Under the pieces are notes generated by a model that saw only the letters and a program-made list of their open reading frames with translations, was not told the origin of the DNA and ran no database searches. Both the position numbers and the translations under genes were made by a program. A stretch of 64,000 nucleotides of DNA from Apteryx mantelli (taxonomy: Eukaryota; Chordata; Aves; Apterygiformes; Apterygidae): the NCBI RefSeq assembly GCF_036417845.1, contig NC_089978.1:142346288-142410287 (forward strand), given 5' to 3'. Shown piece after piece: positions 1 through 10,845 of this stretch (its first letter is position 1; each line of letters starts with the position of its first letter).

Positions 1-3000
1 GAGAGCAGGCCAGGGTGGAAGTCAAGAGTGACAGCAGAAAATACTGTTCAATTTACTTTATCCCATACTGTGGTTTAAAAAAAAAAAAAAAAAAAAAAAA
101 AGTTTTAACTTTTCTAGCTCCCCTGACTTTATGAAGACACTTTTGTCTTATAAAAGGTAATGTATGTACATATATGCATGTGAATATTTCCTCAGTCTGT
201 GACACTGTAGTCCACATCTTATAGTCAGTTCTGGCAAGTCAGAACATAAAGTCAGAAACATAATTCTCTTCCCAAAATATATTTCTTTACACTGTGAGTT
301 GAATACAACTGTTTTGCACCCATATAAGGTTCTGGATTGGACACAGAAACACTACAAGTCCATTACTGTCAAAATAATTGCTATAAGCCTTTAAACTATA
401 GTTAACTATAAGCCTGCTGAGCTGAATACATTAAAGAGTACATAACCATGTGGTCATGGATTGAGATTCACATGGAAAAGGGGGGTGAGGGAGTGAATAT
501 CAAATCCCTGCAGAGTCTGAATTTTGTAACTTTTGTTGTCATCGGTGTGTTTCTCCTGAGATACAGTCTAATCTAAAATACAGATTAATTAAACGTTCAG
601 TAAAGAAGAGCTAACAAGCTTTCCTGGAGATCAAGCTATGAAAACTCAGTCCTATGTCTTAACTGCATATATTAGTTTTAAAATTGCAAATAGTGGAAGA
701 ACAAATAAAATCCTCACAGTTCAATCAGCATTAAGAGATCAAGCTGAAAAATTAATTGGGCAGTGCACCTGCACATTTCGTTACAGGTCGGAGTATTTTG
801 GAAAAATATTTCTAGTGAAAAGGTTTATCCAGGTGATCAATGGCTATGCTCCACATCACTGTCTAGTGGGTATTTCTTCCAATGGCAAATGAAAAAAGTA
901 GAGCCACTCCAGAGTGAAGTTCATCTCTGCAGACGACAAGTTCAAGGCCTACATATAGTTTAAGTCCCATTCAAATCAGTTCAGACAGCACACAACTTTT
1001 TTCTGTTCTTTGTAACACTGGGAACTACTTCTGTAGAAGCGACTGGGAGAAATACTTAGTAAAAAGAATAATTTTTAGCATCCCACTGATTTCAATGGGG
1101 TTACTCTTTATAATCCATAGTCCCAAAAATTTGTCTAGGTAGCCTTCAAAGTATCTTTTACTTTGAAAAATATGTTTCTTAGACATACTATTGTCCAGAA
1201 ATTAGGGCTTGCTGAAGTACTAATACGTGTGAGTTGTGATCAGCTGTATCTGTGGTTAAGTGCTCTTTCTTACCTGCTTGCCTTAAGCAACACTAAGTCT
1301 TTACTCCTGAAAGTATTTGGGGGGCAAGAAATATGGATATCATTTTTAACTTGTTAAACAGGAACCGTCCCCCCTGTAGCATTTTGTTACACAAAAGAAA
1401 GTAATTGCCACTCTAAATAAGTACTAAATAACATCTTAAATGTGTACATGTGAATACTGTATGTACAACATTAGTGATTTACACCAAGTGAGAGTGCATG
1501 CATACAAAAGTACATAGATCTCATACACAAAACATACATATATTGTAGTGCGTTATACTTTAAATTAAATAATTTTATAGACACAGTCAGAAGGCACCAA
1601 GGAGACAGTAGAAATAATTGTTTTAGTATCATTTAAAAAGTAAATGTCATGTAATATGTAATTTAAAATGTAAATCTGCACCCTAAACCTTCAATCCATC
1701 AATGTAAATCTCCATTTAAGAAATAAAATTTCCATGTGATCATGTTAATTCCCCCTTCTATGATAATTATAGAATGAGAAATGCATAACCTTCCATTAAA
1801 AAACTGCTAGCTAACTATTTTCATAACAGACTGAGTTGGAAAACTATTTATTTAGACAATAAAATGGCTACTAGTAAAAATAGATTTTAAAATGTAAATG
1901 GTTTATTCATAACACCAAGCAACAGAAAGTTCTAATTTCCAGGAATTACATTAAGAAGAAAAACAAAACCCCAGACGGACCCCCACAGAATTTGTAAGCT
2001 GATGCCCTTTGGGCTTCTCAGGCAGTTTCCATCCATTTGGGGCTAATATAATCAATTCCTCCTTCTCAAGCACCTTGTGATTCATAAATGCCTGCGTCCC
2101 TTAAAACAAGCGAGCAACACTCTGGCACTGCTTTTTTAAATTAGACAAAGTAAGAAGGCAAAAAAGCTCACTGCATAAGTCTGTACATTCAGGCAGAATT
2201 GAGCATTCTTTGAATGTACTTTAAGAGTCATTCAAGTTCAGGCTTCCTGTATCAGGTTTTTAAATTACTGTAACTTTGCTTTAAGAGTATAACCCAAAAC
2301 GCTCTGATATCTGTGGGAGACTTTTCACTGACTCTGGACTGGACACTACTATTTTTCTTGTAGACAAATAAGACAATGAATCTCATTTGCCAAAGGTTAC
2401 AAAAATAATCAAGAGAACTCTCATTGCTTTTTTAAAGAAAGGACCTGCCACTAGGCAGAAAAATAAATTAAAAAAAATTAAAAGAATGACTTACTCAAGA
2501 GTAAGATCTTTTCAGAATAATACTAGTTGGATATACAAATGTAAAAGTAAATATACCAGAGTTCTTTGTGTATGGGTAGCAAAACAAATACGATGACCAA
2601 AATCTCTTGGATTCAATCAAATAGCTTACCTACCCTTTTGCATACTGAATTTCAATAAAAAGCATGATTAATTCCCAAAAAATTGCCAATGCATTTAAAC
2701 GTCTATGTCAAAGATTTATATTCTCCAATACTTCCTGAACTGAAACAAGTAACTGTCCATCTAAAATGCTGTAAATACTTGTAACATTTTTATGTTTATT
2801 ACATCTTGCAGATAAAATAATATTTCAATAGCTTTATCTTCTGGCTGGAACAAAATTCTTTCTACCACAGTTACTGTGAGCAACATATCAGAAAAACTAA
2901 TATAAATTGTGCTGAAAAATCAGTATCAAGTGTACAATGTTTACAAAAGCCCAGAACTAATCTCCTCCACCCAAGATAAATGATGAATTAACTTCAGTGT

Positions 3001-4109
3001 GGAGTATCTTGGCCTACCATGATTCTCGAACAAAAAAAATACTATTACATATTTTCTAAGCTACTTGACGTCCCTGCCTGTTTCCCCCCACAACTTGTAA
3101 ATAAATAGACAGACTGTGCTGCTTTTGTTTTCTAGCTCTTTAGAGCAATTGTTTCTAGTGCACTTTTCTATTTCTGAAATTACTTACAACAAGGGGAAAT
3201 AAAAAAGGAAAAAATAGAGAAATGAGAACACCTTCAAATAATGTATTTTCTTCTAATGTTGCATTCTAAATATATTTGTGTTTGTGGTTTTAAAAGCATG
3301 TGAATTTCTTTAATACTAAAATTGAAGATGCACTCGCTTCTGGAAATGTCCATTTATACGAACAAAAGAATTTCAGCAGCTGAACAAATGCCACAGTAAA
3401 CATATCTGTATGTAGGTATCCGAAGACATGGGCAACATGCTAAGTGTACACCAGATTTAAGGCGTTCCAAAGTATCAGTCACCAATTCAAACACAATCAA
3501 TCAAGAGCTATAGAAAATTATGACTTAATATTTAATAAAGGTATATTGGTTATTATAATAACAAATCAGTCTTTCCTTAGTTCTTCTTCTTCCCCCTTTG
3601 CAAAAACTGCAATCCGTATCTGAAGCAATTTACTTTTCTATTCGTGTTTTAACAAGTTTAAAAGAGCAAATCACTCGGAAAGCCCAGAGAGATTGGACAG
3701 GAGCTAAATGTTTTCCTTGGCAGACAACAGGACATGACGGCTGAGGTAAATTTAAACTTACACGCATAAAAATAAATAAGGAGTACATTGCCATCTTAAG
3801 TCTATAGACTTCTTCCAAACAGACTGCCGTAATTTAAATAAAAAACACATCAATTGCCTCCCTAAGGTGGAACCAACGCGCACCCTTTGCTCATTCGTAA
3901 AACTCAAAAACTCCCTTTGGAGCACCAGCAAAATGAAGCTCCTTCTAACATCCCCCCCCCCTTCTTTCAACATGATCAGTGTATTGACACGCATTTTCAG
4001 ACTGTCAGTCCTGGACAATTTTTATAAGAGTTTTGAAAAGTTTTGTGGAAGAGCCAGAAAACCACTCCAGTAGCTGGATCATTATTGCAAACGATTACGT
4101 ATATAAACT
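1..4109. other. AT-rich non-coding DNA, left edge
   Basis: I see no exon, RNA gene or intact mobile element here. The longest open frames are under 85 codons and resemble no family I know. The stretch is AT-rich with many AATAAA/TTTATT strings on both strands, so it could be intron, 3' UTR or intergenic DNA. A 25-base A run lies at 77-101 and a C run at about 3951-3961. At 1081-1106 a short segment resembles the 'CATTGACTTCAATGGG' core of old sauropsid dispersed repeats. If the CpG island at 8.5-9 kb starts a minus-strand gene, this stretch is downstream of its first exon. Confidence 0.6.
77..101 (+). repeat. poly-A tract (25 A)
   Basis: Uninterrupted run of 25 A. No target-site duplication or recognisable retroposed body sits next to it, so it is treated as a simple homopolymer. 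Confidence 0.95.
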
Positions 4110-4179
4110 TAATCTGAACCCCATTTGAAGCCGATGGAAAACCCCCCATCACCTTAACAGGCCTTTGGATCAGATCCTT
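4110..4179. repeat. ancient dispersed-repeat relic ('CATTGACTTCAATGGG'-type)
   Basis: The segment runs AATCTGAACCCCATTTGAAG, then CCGATGGAAAACCCCCCATC, then ACCTTAACAGGCCTTTGGATC and AGATCC. That order resembles the quasi-palindromic old repeat common in bird, crocodile and turtle DNA, in which 'CATTGAAGTCAATGG' and 'CATTGACTTCAATGG' flank each other and the ends read GATCCAAAGCC / GGCTTTGGATCAGGCC. Divergence is high. A further hallmark-like string, GGGCCCGATTCTG, lies at about 4349-4361 and may belong to the same or a neighbouring copy. The assignment is from memory of the pattern; no repeat search was possible. Confidence 0.5.
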
Positions 4180-7100
4180 TGTTTCCAGAGGTACGGCGCA
4201 GCAAATTTCCAATGTCTCCAAGAAGGAAGAGCATGTGCCTACTAAACAACCTGAACACTAATCAGTGAAAAAAGGCTGTTTTTACAAAGGGCAATGCAAA
4301 ATGATGAGAGCTTATATATGACAGGATATATTTTTAAAAGGCAGCAGCGGGCCCGATTCTGGGCATTTTATTCCTTCCTACACTCATCAAATACACGAAT
4401 TGAGGCATCAGAAACAGAATCACATTCTGTTTTAGAGTCCATTTGTCAAATTTTCATGAAATACTAACAGCACTGTGGTCGCTAGGAGGTTTTAAATATG
4501 CTGAGTGAGGGCAGGAATAGCTGAGGACAAATTTCTGCACCATTCTCATGAAAATCATGAATTGCTTTGCTTACTGCTGCTAAGTTACTGGCCAGATTGA
4601 TTAGTGAACCCACAGATGTGCATACGCACAATATGAATGAATATCTGGGTACGGAGGACTTGATCCAAAGCTCATCAAACTCTACAGAAAGCATCCTATT
4701 TTCAATCAGGTGCAGAGTTAAAGGCACAAACAAGCACAGATTTACACAGTCGGTACAGTTTACTGTGGTATAAACTTGGAACCGCCAAAAGTGCATGTGC
4801 ACTTGAAAAACCCACCCGCCATTTTATATCTACAGGGATCGCTCTACCTATGACCATCTATTGTGCTGCTTACAGCAATTCCAGGGTATGAGAGCAACTT
4901 TGTCTTCTGGCCGCAATCACGAGCCTAGCTGGCCATAGGCATACGGAATAAATGAATACGTATCTTTGCACAAGTCAAACGCTGTGCACAAGCATGCATG
5001 CTATACGAACATACAGACAACACGTTTCTTTGTAGCTATACAATAAGTCCTATTTGAGAAACAAAGCCCCGCAATCACATTTCTAACTGTTTTTTGCTTT
5101 TTCTTTTCATCCAGGTAGACTCTACAAATTCAAATTATAATTGTATCCCAGTACTGCATTGTTATACATATATTATACCTCCACAATAGCAACCATTTGG
5201 CGGGGGGAGGAAGGGGGAGTGCTGATTACCTGCACCTGTTTCAAGCTGCGAGCAACTGATGCAGTTAGGAGGAAAAATGTCTAATTAGAGCACATTTCCA
5301 TTTTCTTGAGGGAAGATGTCACGAACCCAGACCTGCCCAGGCCCTAAGCACCCATGTGCACGAGAGACTCTGAACGCTGCTTTATCACCTCGCAGACCCT
5401 GCGGAGGTTTATTATACCCCAAGAACATGTGTCACGTGGAACGAAGGCCGATTACAGCGAAACCATTCTGTCCGCAAGGGAGCTGCTGCAACACTTAGTG
5501 GATGTGATTTACCAAAACAAACAAACAAACAAACAAACTTTCAAAAGAAATCTGGATGAAACAAGGCATTTCTTGCACTCCTTTTATTCCTCTTTAGCTG
5601 CTACACAATGTTTATGAATACTTGGCATACACTAGGAGAAGGCAGTGCTGTACCAATACAGCCATGCCACACAGAATCCACTTGTATGTTATCTCCTGTA
5701 TTCAAAGGAGGCAAGAACTCAGGACTGTAACTCGATTTGAAAGTGGTAACTTCTGCTCCATTCCCTTTCCCTGTCTTCACTCCACCTACTCCCTTTTTCC
5801 CCTCTCCTGCACCCACAGTAAAACCTCCCTTACCTTGGTCCAAATCTTGCAGTGTTCATTCAGGCAAAATTCCAATTAATTTCAAAAAGAGTTTAGCCCA
5901 AATAAGGATGCCACATGTCCGATTCATTATCTTTGAAAGCAACTAACACATCACAACTCGTCTATTTGTTAAAATGTATGCTGTGCTTGTCTTGTTTTAT
6001 TGCAAGCTACTCTCTCCCTTTCGCTTAACAATGCTCTCGAGTTGAGGACTTCATGTTATCCACAGGCCTAGAACATATGTACCTTTCTCTCATGTGCTCC
6101 CAGCTTTCTCTGTGTTAATATCATTTGGTGAAAGACATTTTTTTTAATCGAGAGAGGTGGGAGTTTAAGAACAGAATGCTCATTTACCAGCAACACCTTA
6201 AATAAGAACCAAATCCTTTTCAAGAATAAGAGTCGGGGGGTGGAGTAAAAACAGTTTCCTGCTATAACAGTATATCTTAGATTATTTTCACAATGCTTCA
6301 CTAAATTATTATCTGAAAATATGCAAAACTTCATCCTAATCACCTCTTTTAAAAATTGTTTTAATTAAGGAAAGTATTGCCTATACATTCAGTTTTTCAT
6401 TCCATACACTACATATTTTGTAGAAAAATACTTGGCAGTACAACACAAAACACTTTCAAAATGTAAATGCTTTAGTTCGTGTGCATAATTCCTGAAGGCA
6501 TTCATCTGAGGGGCTGAATATTTCTATCAGCAGTTATATTTCAAGTTGTAGACTAAAATAATTTGAAATTTAAAACTGGAATTCACCAATCTAATGAACT
6601 GATTTTAATCCCTCTTCTTCAATTAACATACATGTGATCTTTATGCACTGCTATGTTCATTTACGGCATGCTCAAAGAAATCCTTGCTGTGAAATAAACT
6701 AGTAATAAGGCAAATTCTGCTGCTCTTACTTTCATGGTGATCATTTCTAGCAAGCCACCACAAAATAACAAACTAATACACCAGAAGCTATTTTATATTC
6801 CTTTAAATGCTAGTCCTCTGCAACAAAACAACCCCAACAATATTACAACCGAAGGAAAAGAAAAAATCCTCTTGAAGTAATCATCATCATTAGGGGCAAT
6901 ATCATCGAGTAGTCTGAAATTTCGCAGTGAGGGGGTCTTTAACAGTGTCTGATTTTATAAAAACTACTACTAGTTAAAAACCCCAACTAATATTTTATTT
7001 GCACTATACTGCGCAGCTACTACAGGCCTCTAAAAAGAACCCTGACGAAATTAATTTTAGCCATCACCAAGCCATACTTTCCTGAATTCCTTTCTTAATC

Positions 7101-8260
7101 TCCGCAATTCACCAAAACATACTCTACTTACTTTGAGCTTGATCGGCCAATAAATACAGCTTTACTACTTAAAGTTATGAGTTATTTTTCAGTTTATGTT
7201 GCCATAAAACAGTTCAAATGCAATGCCATTACAGTGATGGTTTTGATACAATACTATCAATGGCCTGAATTTGAAAGTGCTTTTATACAAGTCACTAGGT
7301 ATTTTCTAATTATTTTGGGGGATTTGTGGGAAAAAAATGCTGTTTGGATTTGGTCTGTTATTTACTTAAATTCAGGGATATAAATAAAATTAAAAGGAAA
7401 ACATGAGAATGTTTTACATAAGCGTCCAATTTTTTCAGTGTAGAGGAAAGCATTTTGCTTTACAAATATAAAAGAAAGGAACAGTTTTCTCATAAAGTGT
7501 CTTTAAAATATATTTACTTTCAGATACTTGAATTTCCACATGCACTTGTCTGTATAAAGAATACAAACTCAATATTAAAGGTCTGGCAATTTCATAGCAC
7601 TAATAAATCTGAAGTGCATAAATGTCTGTCAAATTGCACCTAACTCAGAACATCTACATGCAACATCTATATGCTACCTTCATCTATAAATGGCATTAGT
7701 CTAATATTTAGGTATTATACTTAAATAAATTCCTTCATTAATACATGAAGAGCAAGAGCAAGAGAGTGGGAGTGTGCATGAGCATGTGCCCGTGCGCACG
7801 CTTAGAAGACAGCGAGAGAAAAAAAAAAAATACACTTACAGCACTTACAGGCCTTTAAAGGCTCTCCAAAATAGAATTTAAAAAAGACATGATAAAAATG
7901 GTCATTATAAACTAATCCTGAACAATTCTGGATGTTCGAAAATTTTAACAGCGAACCTGAAAATATTTACGTCCAAGTTCACGGTACAAAGACAATTAGG
8001 AAAACATAGTTGTAACGAGATATAAATACCGAAGATCATCACATAGCTACCTTAAAAAATATTACTTAAGAAATGCGGGCATGCACACTCGTGTATACAC
8101 ACACAAATAGCATAAAGCCTTGCGTACTTATCATTAGCCGCACTGCTGCTACTCTGCACGGTGGTGGTTAATAATCTGCTTCCAACATACTGAAATATTA
8201 AGTAAATATAAAAACTTGCACCACCCAACTTTGTTTGTTGCTTTTCTTGGGCTTCCTTCT
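4180..8260. other. non-coding DNA left of the CpG island
   Basis: No coding exon is supported. Simple repeats are present, including (ACAA)n at 5513-5538. An isolated consensus-like minus-strand splice donor (GTAAGT) lies at 7131-7126, but there is no convincing polypyrimidine-AG acceptor for it just to the right, so I do not call an exon. If the island at 8.5-9 kb starts a minus-strand transcript, this is the beginning of its first intron. Confidence 0.5.
5513..5538 (+). repeat. (ACAA)n microsatellite
   Basis: Six or so tandem copies of ACAA/CAAA without interruption. Confidence 0.95.
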
Positions 8261-8267
8261 ATTAAAA

Positions 8268-8281
8268 GGGGGGGGGGGGGG
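8268..8281 (+). repeat. poly-G tract (14 G)
   Basis: Run of 14 G about 260 bp downstream (in minus-strand terms) of the donor at 8544. On the minus strand it is a C run. It can form a G-quadruplex in principle. Confidence 0.95.
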
Positions 8282-8538
8282 AATGCCATTCAAGAAAGCC
8301 GCTATATTGTAATCAATGAAGGCAAGACTGGCACAAGTCCTAGAACATTTGCATTCAGAAATAAAAGCTGTGATCGACCTTTGTCTGCTAAGAAAATGAA
8401 GCTAGCTGGTTTTAAACAGCCTGTCGAAGGGAGGGGCAGGCGTGATAGGGAGGGAGGCTGAAACCTAAAGAAAAAAAAAGGGGAAAAAAAAAGAAGAAAA
8501 GCACGACAATAACCGGTATTATTATATATCTCACCCCC

Positions 8539-8545
8539 ACTCACC
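8539..8545 (-). other. candidate splice donor G|GTGAGT
   Basis: Read on the minus strand, the exon ends ...CGCTCGCCG and the intron begins GTGAGTGGGGG, close to the vertebrate U1 consensus. An open frame on the minus strand that starts at 8915 stays open right up to this donor and meets its stop (TGA) only inside the GTGAGT. That is compatible with a coding first exon but is also easily explained by GC-rich composition. Confidence 0.45.
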
Positions 8546-8949
8546 GGCGAGCGATCGGCCCCAGCCTCAGCGGGCTGACAACGTGCTGCTGCTGCTTCCT
8601 TAATAAATGCAACACCCGGGCGCCAGCCGCTCTGCCGATGCCCCGGTGCAGTTTGCGAAACTTAACGTTATTTCTCCCCCTGCTCTGCTGGTCGCTCAGG
8701 CCGCGGCAGCGGGGTCCGTACGGAGCGCGCCGCACCTGGGCGCCGCGAGCAGCGGCGCGGCCGAGCCCGGGAGCGGCGCGGAGCAGCCTCGGCCCTGCCG
8801 CCGGCAGCGGCGGCGGCGGGGGGACGCAGCCCGCCCGCCCCGGCCGCGCCGTCACCTTGCGGCGCGGCGGGCACAAGGCGCCCGGCGGGCTCGGCGGTGC
8901 CGCTCGCCTCTGCAAGTGGAGCGCAGGCCTGCGAGGAGGGGAAGGCGGT

Positions 8950-8987
8950 CCTTACCTAGCAACCGGGCTCCGGCTCCTCGTCCGCAT
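8950..8987 (-). other. candidate first-exon end: possible ATG followed by splice donor
   Basis: On the minus strand an ATG lies at 8987-8985 with A at -3 (fair Kozak context). It is followed by ten open codons (M R T R S R S P V A) plus two bases, reaching the donor GTAAGG at 8955-8950. This could be the coding start of the gene, a short upstream frame, or chance in a non-coding first exon. The peptide is too short to place in a family. The donor itself is a good match to the vertebrate consensus (AG|GTAAGG). Confidence 0.35.
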
Positions 8988-9061
8988 GCTTCCCCTGCCA
9001 CCGCCACCCCTGGCTGCCAGCTCTCGGCAACAACAATGGGAGGCTGAGAGGGGTGGCATGA

Positions 9062-9081
9062 AAGGCAAGGCAAGGCAAGGC
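9062..9081 (+). repeat. (AAGGC)4 tandem repeat
   Basis: Four perfect AAGGC units at the right shoulder of the CpG island. Confidence 0.95.
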
Positions 9082-9270
9082 AGAAATGAGGGGAGGCAGG
9101 CGCGCAGAGACAGAGACACAGGGAGAGGGAAGGGGAGGGGAAAAAGAGAAGCGTGTTAAGCTTGTCTGGTAGTTAACAAGTCTTGAATGAAGAATGTTAG
9201 CAAACAGACAAACAGCATGTCTGATGCATGCTAATAGTCCTGGCTTCACCACTGACACTATGAATAATTC

Positions 9271-9274
9271 AGGA

Positions 9275-9305
<31 letters not shown>

Positions 9306-9328
9306 GAGGGAGAGAGAGAGAAAAAAAG
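9271..9328 (+). repeat. (GA)n microsatellite / purine tract
   Basis: About 58 bp of GA dinucleotides with a few GGA interruptions, ending in an A run. On the minus strand it is a CT tract lying just upstream of the candidate first exon. GA/CT tracts next to promoters can act as GAGA-type elements or form triplexes, but no function can be read from sequence. Confidence 0.9.
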
Positions 9329-9329
9329 A

Positions 9330-10140
9330 CATCCTCCACCCTCCCTTTACGCTTTCAAATGTCTGCAGAGAAGACATGAATAAAAAGTATGCCTCAACTT
9401 TCTCCTTTCAACCCATGGCTAAGCAAATATTCAGGGGGGAAAAAAAATGGCGAGTTAGGCAACATCACTTTCACCAGCGCTGCCTCTCCGAGATTTTCGA
9501 TTCCTATTTTTGTTGGCTATTAATTTCCCCCCCTCCCCTCTTTACCGCCTATTTTACTTCTTTTGTCTAGGAGCTGGCACCTGTCCCAGAGACGGAATTT
9601 TACTGCACATCCCCTTTTCCCTCCTCAGCAGAGAAAGCGGGGGAGAGGTTTGCGAGGACGAAGCAGCCCTTGCACCCCCCTAGCCCCATACCCAGCCCCT
9701 TATCCCCCCACACCCTGCAATACTTCCATTTTCAGCCATGGTCAAATTACAAGGGGTTTGGAGGGATATGAGATGCCCTATTTCACATGGCACAGATACC
9801 TAAAGCAATTAAAAAAATACATTAAAGAGAAAGCCAGAGAGAGAGAAGCTGGTTCTGTAAGCAGCACAGTCCACTGATACTCAGGGGGAAAAAAATTGCA
9901 AATAAAAGGCCTTCATTCTCACAGCATACAAACTAGCAAAGCCTGATTCACTGCTCAAAGAAATCAATTTCTTTTACCGAGGAAAAAGAGGAGAGAGAGA
10001 AAAGGATCAGCGGAGGGGAAAATACTTGGACCTTTAACCTCAACATTGCGATATACAGTACAGCCAAGCAAAGCACAGAAGAGAATGAAAATCAGTCCAG
10101 TTCCTCAACATTGAAAGAGGAGGGTTAAATAAAGCAGCAA
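9330..10140. other. non-coding DNA between two GC-rich blocks
   Basis: Mixed composition with C-rich pyrimidine runs at about 9525-9545 and 9670-9710 and purine runs at about 9825-9845 and 9985-10010. No exon is supported. An E-box-containing string (GGCACCTGTCCC) lies at 9575-9586. The stretch probably belongs to the proximal upstream region of the minus-strand promoter. Confidence 0.45.
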
Positions 10141-10153
10141 GGGGGGGGGGGGG
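10141..10153 (+). repeat. poly-G tract (13 G)
   Basis: Thirteen consecutive G just left of the second GC-rich block. Confidence 0.95.
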
Positions 10154-10189
10154 AAGAAGCTCCTATTTGCAGCATTTTTAAAAGTTCTG

Positions 10190-10620
10190 CTCTGGCAAAG
10201 GCCGTCTGAAGGGGAGGCCCTTGCAGCAGGAATGCGAGCGGCAGCAGCAGCAGCCCTTTTTCCGAGTCCGGCCTCCCCCTTGTGCGCGGCGCGAGCGATC
10301 TGGCTAAGGGCAAGGAGGAGGACATGAGCTAGCGCAGCGCAGCGGGCTGGAGCTGATGATGAAACAGAGGCACAGCCCTGCGTGAGCAGGCTCGTTTTCA
10401 TCATCCGCAGCCACATGCACACCGCCTGCGTGCACGCCACGGCACAGCGAGCGGCCGGCCCAGCCACTGGGCCACGCTTGCCACAGCTTGCCGGCGGCTG
10501 CGCTCGGGCCCGGCCAAAGCGGGCTTTCTCCCCAGCGAGCCCTCCTGGGGCTGAGGATGGCTCTGTGGGGCGGCAGGAGAGGGAGGAAAGGCTCAGCGGC
10601 GACAGGACCCAAATGCACCC
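10190..10620. promoter_or_regulatory. second GC/CpG-rich block, possible alternative promoter
   Basis: CpG dinucleotides and GC content rise sharply again (for example 10226-10300 and 10405-10530), about 1.2 kb right of the first island. The two blocks may form one promoter domain. I see no strong splice donor on the minus strand. On the plus strand CTGC|GTGAGC at 10379-10388 is only a moderate donor. The minus-strand open frame of 175 codons across this block has the Pro/Ala/Arg-rich look of translated GC-rich DNA and matches nothing I know. Transcription from here is possible but unproven. Confidence 0.45.
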
Positions 10621-10814
10621 ACAATATGACAATGTGGCTGATAATGCAGCTCAGCTAATGAAGCTTTTAATTACCGGGGGGAGGAGGGGGGGAGGTCATA
10701 AGGAAATATCTTCTGGGATTATAACAGAGAGACAAGGGCTCCTCGTTATATTTATACCTATCTACATGTCTCTCTATAGCAAAGCAGTCCGTAAGGACTG
10801 TGAAACTGCAGCAC

Positions 10815-10843
<29 letters not shown>
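10815..10843 (+). repeat. poly-A tract (29 A)
   Basis: Uninterrupted run of 29 A. No retroposon body is recognisable to its left. Confidence 0.95.

Positions 10844-10845
<2 letters not shown>

Larger units (their letters stand above)
8530..9060 (-). promoter_or_regulatory. CpG island; probable 5' end of a minus-strand gene
   Basis: This block is strikingly GC- and CpG-rich (densest at about 8690-8960, with many CGG/GCG runs) inside AT-rich surroundings, which in vertebrates marks a promoter and first exon. Direction is suggested by two good splice donors that exist only on the minus strand: GCTAG|GTAAGG with the exon end at 8956, and CGCCG|GTGAGT with the exon end at 8545. They could be alternative donors of one first exon or of two alternative first exons. 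I found no comparably good plus-strand donor in the island. Several long open frames cross it on both strands, but GC-rich DNA has few stop codons and none of the translations is recognisable. The parent gene is not identified. Broad GC-rich promoters with non-coding first exons are typical of developmental regulators; that is inference. Confidence 0.6.

Noticed and set aside
7126..7132. Minus-strand GTAAGT donor
   Set aside because: A six-base consensus is expected by chance many times in 64 kb, and no convincing acceptor accompanies it.
8638..9159. 173-codon plus-strand open frame with a hydrophobic, signal-like start (MPRCSLRNLTLFLPLLCWSL)
   Set aside because: It lies in a CpG island where stop codons are rare, overlaps open frames in other phases on both strands, matches no family, and the splice donors point to the minus strand.
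10105..10632. 175-codon minus-strand open frame
   Set aside because: The translation is Pro/Ala/Ser/Arg-rich as expected from GC-rich DNA, has no recognisable domain, and no splice donor supports it.
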